From the NCBI GenBank assembly GCA_025054515.1, contig JANWZT010000043.1, positions 1 through 9,704 of the forward strand: 9,704 nt of DNA, read 5' to 3'. Below, one piece after another: positions 6,533 through 9,704 of this stretch (within the stretch, counting starts at the first letter, position 1; every line of letters begins with the position of its first letter). The notes under the pieces were generated by a model. That model was not told the DNA's origin and did not search any database. It saw nothing but the letters and a program-made list of their open reading frames with translations. This stretch comes from Candidatus Caldarchaeum sp. (GTDB taxonomy: Archaea; Thermoproteota; Nitrososphaeria_A; Caldarchaeales; Caldarchaeaceae). A program made the translations under genes and the position numbers.

Positions 6533-7218
6533 TCTTTTTTCTCGGAGCCGTAGCAGGCGTTCGCTACGGTAATCATTTTTTTCAAAGTTTTTTCGGGAAT
6601 CCTTCGGCCGCCCACCTTAATTTTGTCGAATTCAGCGAGTAATTCGGGGTTGTTGGGGTCGAGAGCCGTGAATACGTTGCGAAGGCTTTTGAAATGGGTC
6701 AGCAGCGCTTTGGCTGTCTCGTGTCCGCAAAGGCCTTCGAGGACGAAAAGCGACTGTTCTTCAACGGTCATGTCCTTACGTTTAATTCTCAAAGGATATT
6801 CGCGGAATTCCTCCGCCTCGCCCAAAGACTTGTTTTTCCAAACCAGATAGGTCAAAGTCCCTCGAACATCCGGCGTCGGGATAATGGGTATCCGCCAATC
6901 GTTCACAATTCTATCCATCAACGCCAAAATCGAAACCTCCTTCCAACCCCGTTTGCGGTAAAGCCCAAGATAGCCTTCCAGCACCAAAACCTTCTCTCCT
7001 TCAAAGTCGCGCATCAAGGAAAGCTGGTCCCACAACCGCCCCTTGAGACTGTTCAGAAAATCCATGATGGTTTTCCGCTCGACCAGCGCGTTCTTTTCAC
7101 GGCCGACTATGAGGTAGTCGCCGGCAGGCAGGGGTTTGACTGCCGTTTCAACAGCTTTTTTGAGAGATTCGACGACGCGGACGTTTTCAGCGGCTTCGTT
7201 GCTGTCCACAACTATCAT
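6529..7218 (-). CDS. xpf: XPF/ERCC4-type structure-specific endonuclease (short archaeal form)
   Basis: Archaeal XPF nuclease (229 aa, without the Hef helicase domain) that cuts branched or flap DNA at double/single-strand junctions in repair and fork processing. The nuclease domain covers about residues 1-135: VDSNE with D5 and E8, AGDY with D34, and the hallmark VERKTIMD (46-53) with E47, R48, K49 and D53, followed by GRLWDQL (60-66). The C-terminal (HhH)2 DNA-binding region covers about 155-225 (GLCGHETAKALLTHF, then KVGGRRIPEKTLKKM); its hairpins depart from the usual GIG. N7 replaces the arginine of the common D-x-R-E motif. I see no PCNA-binding (PIP) motif at the C-terminus, although crenarchaeal XPFs usually need PCNA. 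The start is ATG 7218, about 30 bp from a TATA-like box, with a very short leader. The 3' end overlaps the trpB2 stop. Confidence 0.93.
   Translation of the reverse strand: MIVVDSNEAAENVRVVESLKKAVETAVKPLPAGDYLIVGREKNALVERKTIMDFLNSLKGRLWDQLSLMRDFEGEKVLVLEGYLGLYRKRGWKEVSILALMDRIVNDWRIPIIPTPDVRGTLTYLVWKNKSLGEAEEFREYPLRIKRKDMTVEEQSLFVLEGLCGHETAKALLTHFKSLRNVFTALDPNNPELLAEFDKIKVGGRRIPEKTLKKMITVANACYGSEKKD
6535..6593 (+). terminator. Oligo-T terminator region of trpB2
   Basis: Three T-runs (6535-6540, 6576-6582, 6588-6593) follow the trpB2 stop within 60 nt on the plus strand. Archaeal RNA polymerase terminates at such U-tracts without needing a hairpin. The runs are also the antisense of lysine codons at the end of the XPF gene, so they may be partly or wholly coding coincidence. 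Confidence 0.4.
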
Positions 7219-7244
7219 GCCCAGACCCGATGCGATAGAGGATG

Positions 7245-7252
7245 CTTATATA
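7245..7252 (-). promoter_or_regulatory. TATA-like box of the XPF gene
   Basis: The minus strand reads tatataag, centred about 30 bp before ATG 7218. This predicts a leader of roughly 4 nt with no room for a Shine-Dalgarno sequence. Confidence 0.6.
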
Positions 7253-7271
7253 GAAACCATTTTGGAATAAC

Positions 7272-7279
7272 ATATAAAT
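7272..7279 (+). promoter_or_regulatory. TATA-like box of the liv-type transporter operon
   Basis: The sequence atataaat is centred about 27.5 bp before ATG 7303, which predicts a leaderless first gene. It lies 19 bp from the oppositely oriented XPF box, so the two initiation complexes may compete. Confidence 0.6.
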
Positions 7280-7302
7280 AAGTCATAAATTGTCTATCTT
7301 CT

Positions 7303-8631
7303 ATGAATTTGAAAATTAGCGCCATCAGCAGAACCGCTGCAGTAGCAGTCCTCGTTGTAGTCATCGCCGCGGCAGCTGTCGGAGGCCTTTTCCTCACCGG
7401 AGTACTCACCCCCGAACAGCAGAAGCGACAGATCATCATCGGCCTTTCTCTGCCGCTAACTAACCCGGTAGGTATACACGCCAAATACGCTGCCGAAATG
7501 GCCGTCGAAGAAATTAACGCTGCAGGCGGGGTTACCATAAACGGCACGAAGTACCAGCTTGTTCTGGTTGCTGAGGACACCAACGAGATGGACCCGCTCA
7601 TTCCGGTTGACCAAGGAGTGACCGCCTTCAAACGTCTTATCGAAGTTCACGGCGCACACGTCATCGTCGGCGGTGTCAGGACAGACGTCGTAGTTGCCCA
7701 GACACAGCAGCTATCCCGCTACAAAATCGTCTACCTTGACGTAGAATCCAACCAGAGAATCGTTGAAGACCTCGTCCAGAGCGACTACGATAACTACAAG
7801 TACTATTTCCACTTCTTCGCGGGAGGCCGGAACTCGAGCGCGGGCCCCTACATCGCGCAGATCCCCGTGGCTCTGCGTAACGCTGCGAGGGCCAACCCCA
7901 ATTTCCCGAACGTGACGAGGGTTGCCTTGGTCGCTGAAAACGCTTTGTGGACGGTTGGGCTCGCAGGCAGGCCTGCCGGCAACTCGACGTTCTTCCAAAG
8001 ACTTAAGGCAGCTGGTTTTGACCTCGTTTTCGCCGAGCTGTATCCTACGACTCAGGCCGACTTTTCCAGCTACCTCGCCAGAATCAAAGCCAGCGGCGCA
8101 GGCCTCATCATCCTGCTCTTCTCGGGCCCGCCGGGCGTGGCGTTCGTCAAACAATGGGCCGCCTACGACTGGTCTCCCGGCAAGAAGCCCATCGTTTTCG
8201 GGCCCGGGCTTCTGGGCGGATTCTCTTGGTTCTGGGACCAGACGGGAGGAGCTGCTCAGGGAACGTTCTGGTGGCCTGCGACGGTCAAGGTCCCCGTTAC
8301 TCCGAAGACCGTTCCGTTCATAGAAAAGTTCACACAGCGGTTTAAGGAGACGCCGAACACCGCCGCCTTCGGAACCTACGACGCCATCTACGTATTGAAG
8401 GAGGCTCTGGAGCGGGCCAACACATGGAAGGGCGATAGGCTTGTGGAAGCAATGGAAAGGACCGACTACGTCGGAGTGATGGGACGGATCAAGTTTGACC
8501 GAAGGCATCACGGCCTCAACCTCGCCGACCAACATCTTTACTGGTATTTCGGCCAGTGGCAGAACGGCGAACTCGTGCCGGTCTGGAGCCCCGACCAACG
8601 CGACACCGTAAGAAACTTCATCCTGCCATAA
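7303..8631 (+). CDS. Branched-chain amino acid-type ABC transporter substrate-binding protein (LivK/HAAT family)
   Basis: Extracellular receptor (442 aa) that captures a ligand and delivers it to the LivH/LivM permeases encoded next. Residues 1-10 are short and basic, 11-33 form one hydrophobic helix, and the mature-like region begins around 36. There is no cysteine lipobox, so the protein is probably held by an uncleaved or signal-anchor helix. The type I periplasmic-binding fold begins at IIIGLSLPLT (44-53), followed by AAEMAVEEINAAGG (63-76), the QTQQLSRYKIVYLD segment (133-146) and KAAGFDLVFAELYP (235-248). A tryptophan-rich stretch (309-324, FWDQTGG then FWWP) probably lines the cleft. 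Relatives bind branched-chain or other amino acids, amides, urea or aromatic acids, so the ligand is open. ATG 7303 fits the TATA-like box 27 bp upstream. livH starts 1 nt after its stop. Confidence 0.92.
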   Translation: MNLKISAISRTAAVAVLVVVIAAAAVGGLFLTGVLTPEQQKRQIIIGLSLPLTNPVGIHAKYAAEMAVEEINAAGGVTINGTKYQLVLVAEDTNEMDPLIPVDQGVTAFKRLIEVHGAHVIVGGVRTDVVVAQTQQLSRYKIVYLDVESNQRIVEDLVQSDYDNYKYYFHFFAGGRNSSAGPYIAQIPVALRNAARANPNFPNVTRVALVAENALWTVGLAGRPAGNSTFFQRLKAAGFDLVFAELYPTTQADFSSYLARIKASGAGLIILLFSGPPGVAFVKQWAAYDWSPGKKPIVFGPGLLGGFSWFWDQTGGAAQGTFWWPATVKVPVTPKTVPFIEKFTQRFKETPNTAAFGTYDAIYVLKEALERANTWKGDRLVEAMERTDYVGVMGRIKFDRRHHGLNLADQHLYWYFGQWQNGELVPVWSPDQRDTVRNFILP

Positions 8632-8632
8632 C

Positions 8633-9502
8633 ATGATCACCACAGAGGCCTTCGCGACGATAATGGTCTACGGCCTGATAACGAGCCTCGTCTATGCCCT
8701 CTTCGCCGAGGGCTTCTCCCTTATTTTTGGAGTCGCCCGCATGATAGATGCTGCCTACGGTCTTTGGTACGCCGCAGCAGCTTACATGGCCTATGCCTTG
8801 GTCACGGTTTATAACGTAAACGTTTTCGTCACCTTTTTCGCCACCATCGCCGCCCTGTTTTCAGCGGGGTTTGTATACTATTGGGCAGTGTTGAGAAGAA
8901 TAAAGGAACACATCGAAATGATCATGACCACTTTCTTGATTGCTCTCGTCATTCAGAACCTGATTGTGCTGCTTTTCACCAACTTTCCGTGGTCAACGCC
9001 GGCGGTGCTGCCGGGGTCGACCGTTGTTTTCGGGGTTTCTGTCTTTAACCAACAGCTTTCGGCTGCGGTTGCGGCGGCGGGGCTTCTGGTTCTGCTCTGG
9101 TTTCTCATTTATAGGACTAAAGTCGGGCTCGCCATCCGCGGAGTAGCGCAGGACTTGGACGCGGCGGTTTGCGTGGGCATCAAGCCGCAGCAGACGATGG
9201 CCCTCGTTCTCGGGCTTTCAACAGCCCTCGCAGGGCTCGCCAGCCTCCTCGTAACGCCGCAAAGCACCATCACACCGGTCATGGGATGGCCCATGCTAAC
9301 CCTCGCCTTCGCCATAGTGGTGCTCGGAGGCCTCGGAGACTACCGCGGAACCCTCATCGCAGCTTTCGTCATCGGATACGTCGAAATAGCCGTCCAAAAC
9401 CTCGTAAGCCCCCTGTACGCGGGAGCCGCATCCCTCATCGCCGTCCTCCTAACCCTCTGGATAAGACCGAGAGGAATATTCGGAAAGAGTGTTGAACATT
9501 GA
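8633..9502 (+). CDS. livH: ABC transporter permease, LivH family
   Basis: Integral membrane permease (289 aa, typical length) of a branched-chain amino acid-type importer. Long hydrophobic segments predict about eight helices, for example around residues 9-33, 42-60, 64-86, 97-117, 139-160, 187-207, 220-238 and 240-278. The cytoplasmic coupling loop RGVAQDLDAAVCVGIKPQQT (169-188) matches the family's RA-x-A-x-D-x4-A-x2-x-GI pattern. VVLGGLGDYRGTLIAAFVIG (229-248) is the other LivH hallmark. The ATG follows the receptor gene's stop by 1 nt without a Shine-Dalgarno sequence, so reinitiation is likely. It should form a heterodimer with the LivM protein encoded downstream. Substrate specificity is set mainly by the receptor and is not known. 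Confidence 0.93.
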   Translation: MITTEAFATIMVYGLITSLVYALFAEGFSLIFGVARMIDAAYGLWYAAAAYMAYALVTVYNVNVFVTFFATIAALFSAGFVYYWAVLRRIKEHIEMIMTTFLIALVIQNLIVLLFTNFPWSTPAVLPGSTVVFGVSVFNQQLSAAVAAAGLLVLLWFLIYRTKVGLAIRGVAQDLDAAVCVGIKPQQTMALVLGLSTALAGLASLLVTPQSTITPVMGWPMLTLAFAIVVLGGLGDYRGTLIAAFVIGYVEIAVQNLVSPLYAGAASLIAVLLTLWIRPRGIFGKSVEH

Positions 9503-9704
9503 AGACGTTGGACAAAATCATCATCGTTGTTTTGGTCGTCGTCTTTTTATTGCTTGCAGTGATTCCGGTAACTTTTAACCTACGTTTCATCATTTTCATT
9601 TTGACTTTAACCAACATCTTCGCTTTGCTGGCGATAAGCTGGAACATTCTTTCGGGCTACATGGGTCTTCTCAGCCTTGGTCATTCCTTCTTTTTCGCGG
9701 GAGG
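9499..9704 (+). CDS. livM: ABC transporter permease, LivM family, N-terminal part (cut by right edge)
   Basis: Second permease of the importer. I translated the frame by hand: it begins LKTLDKIIIVVLVVV, has a first membrane helix (about residues 7-22), then a second (about 29-47), and runs into NILSGYMGLLSLGHSFFFAG, the classic LivM signature of Asn-x-Leu-x-Gly-Tyr-x-Gly and SLGH. About 68 residues are present and the frame is open at the edge. An in-frame TGA at 9493 limits the start. TTG 9499 overlaps the livH stop (TTGA); TTG 9508 is the alternative. A weak ggaaag lies about 11 nt upstream. The LivG and LivF ATPase genes are expected beyond the window. Confidence 0.88.
   Translation, partial: MKTLDKIIIVVLVVVFLLLAVIPVTFNLRFIIFILTLTNIFALLAISWNILSGYMGLLSLGHSFFFAG

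Noticed and set aside
7215..7631. 138-residue minus-strand frame spanning the divergent promoter and the receptor gene start
   Set aside because: It overlaps both TATA-like boxes and the receptor coding sequence; no recognisable protein features.
7966..7977. Palindrome ggcaggcctgcc in the receptor gene
   Set aside because: It lies within coding sequence of a GC-rich Ala/Gly/Pro region, with no repeat elsewhere or promoter nearby.
7711..8643. 310-residue open frame on the minus strand opposite the receptor gene
   Set aside because: It lies wholly antisense to a clear substrate-binding protein gene, its translation shows no recognisable domain, and it has no promoter; a by-product of codon bias.
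1..9704. tRNA, rRNA, CRISPR array, insertion sequence, prophage or defence genes
   Set aside because: No direct repeats with spacers, terminal inverted repeats, transposase or integrase frames, or cloverleaf-like segments were seen; intergenic gaps are all under 90 bp.

Overview
The window looks archaeal, most likely from a thermophilic or related TACK-lineage archaeon such as Aigarchaeota/Caldarchaeales or Bathyarchaeia; this placement is inference. The supports are: a short, helicase-free XPF nuclease; an archaeal-style phosphoglycerate kinase; a TrpB2-type tryptophan synthase beta chain; and TATA-like boxes centred about 26-30 bp upstream of most start codons with almost no 5' leader. Coding density is very high, with gaps of 1-85 bp, and there is no gene-free stretch over 300 bp.

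The left half (1-5056) is on the minus strand. In transcription order it holds an acyl-CoA dehydrogenase, a molybdenum hydroxylase large subunit (xanthine dehydrogenase/CoxL superfamily), a class I glyceraldehyde-3-phosphate dehydrogenase, and phosphoglycerate kinase. The last runs off the left edge and overlaps the GAPDH gene by 17 nt. gap-pgk is a classical lower-glycolysis/gluconeogenesis pair. The dehydrogenase and the Mo subunit look like a second pair acting on an unknown, possibly CoA-linked, organic acid. The small [2Fe-2S] and FAD subunits that normally accompany the Mo subunit are not in the window.

The centre has a divergent promoter (5057-5131) driving a stand-alone TrpB2 gene on the plus strand. 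This gene converges on an XPF-type structure-specific endonuclease gene (minus), and their stop codons overlap. A second divergent promoter region (7219-7302) separates the nuclease from the right-hand operon.

The right part (7303-9704, plus) is the start of a branched-chain-amino-acid-type (HAAT) ABC importer: a membrane-anchored substrate-binding protein, the LivH permease, and the beginning of the LivM permease, cut by the right edge. The ATPases presumably follow outside.

No RNA gene, mobile element or CRISPR array was seen. I found no clear undescribed system. The most notable points are the orphan Mo-hydroxylase subunit beside an acyl-CoA dehydrogenase whose catalytic base appears to sit at the LCAD/IVD position, the bacterial-type class I GAPDH in an archaeon, and the near-uniform leaderless promoter layout, which also corrects one start codon.
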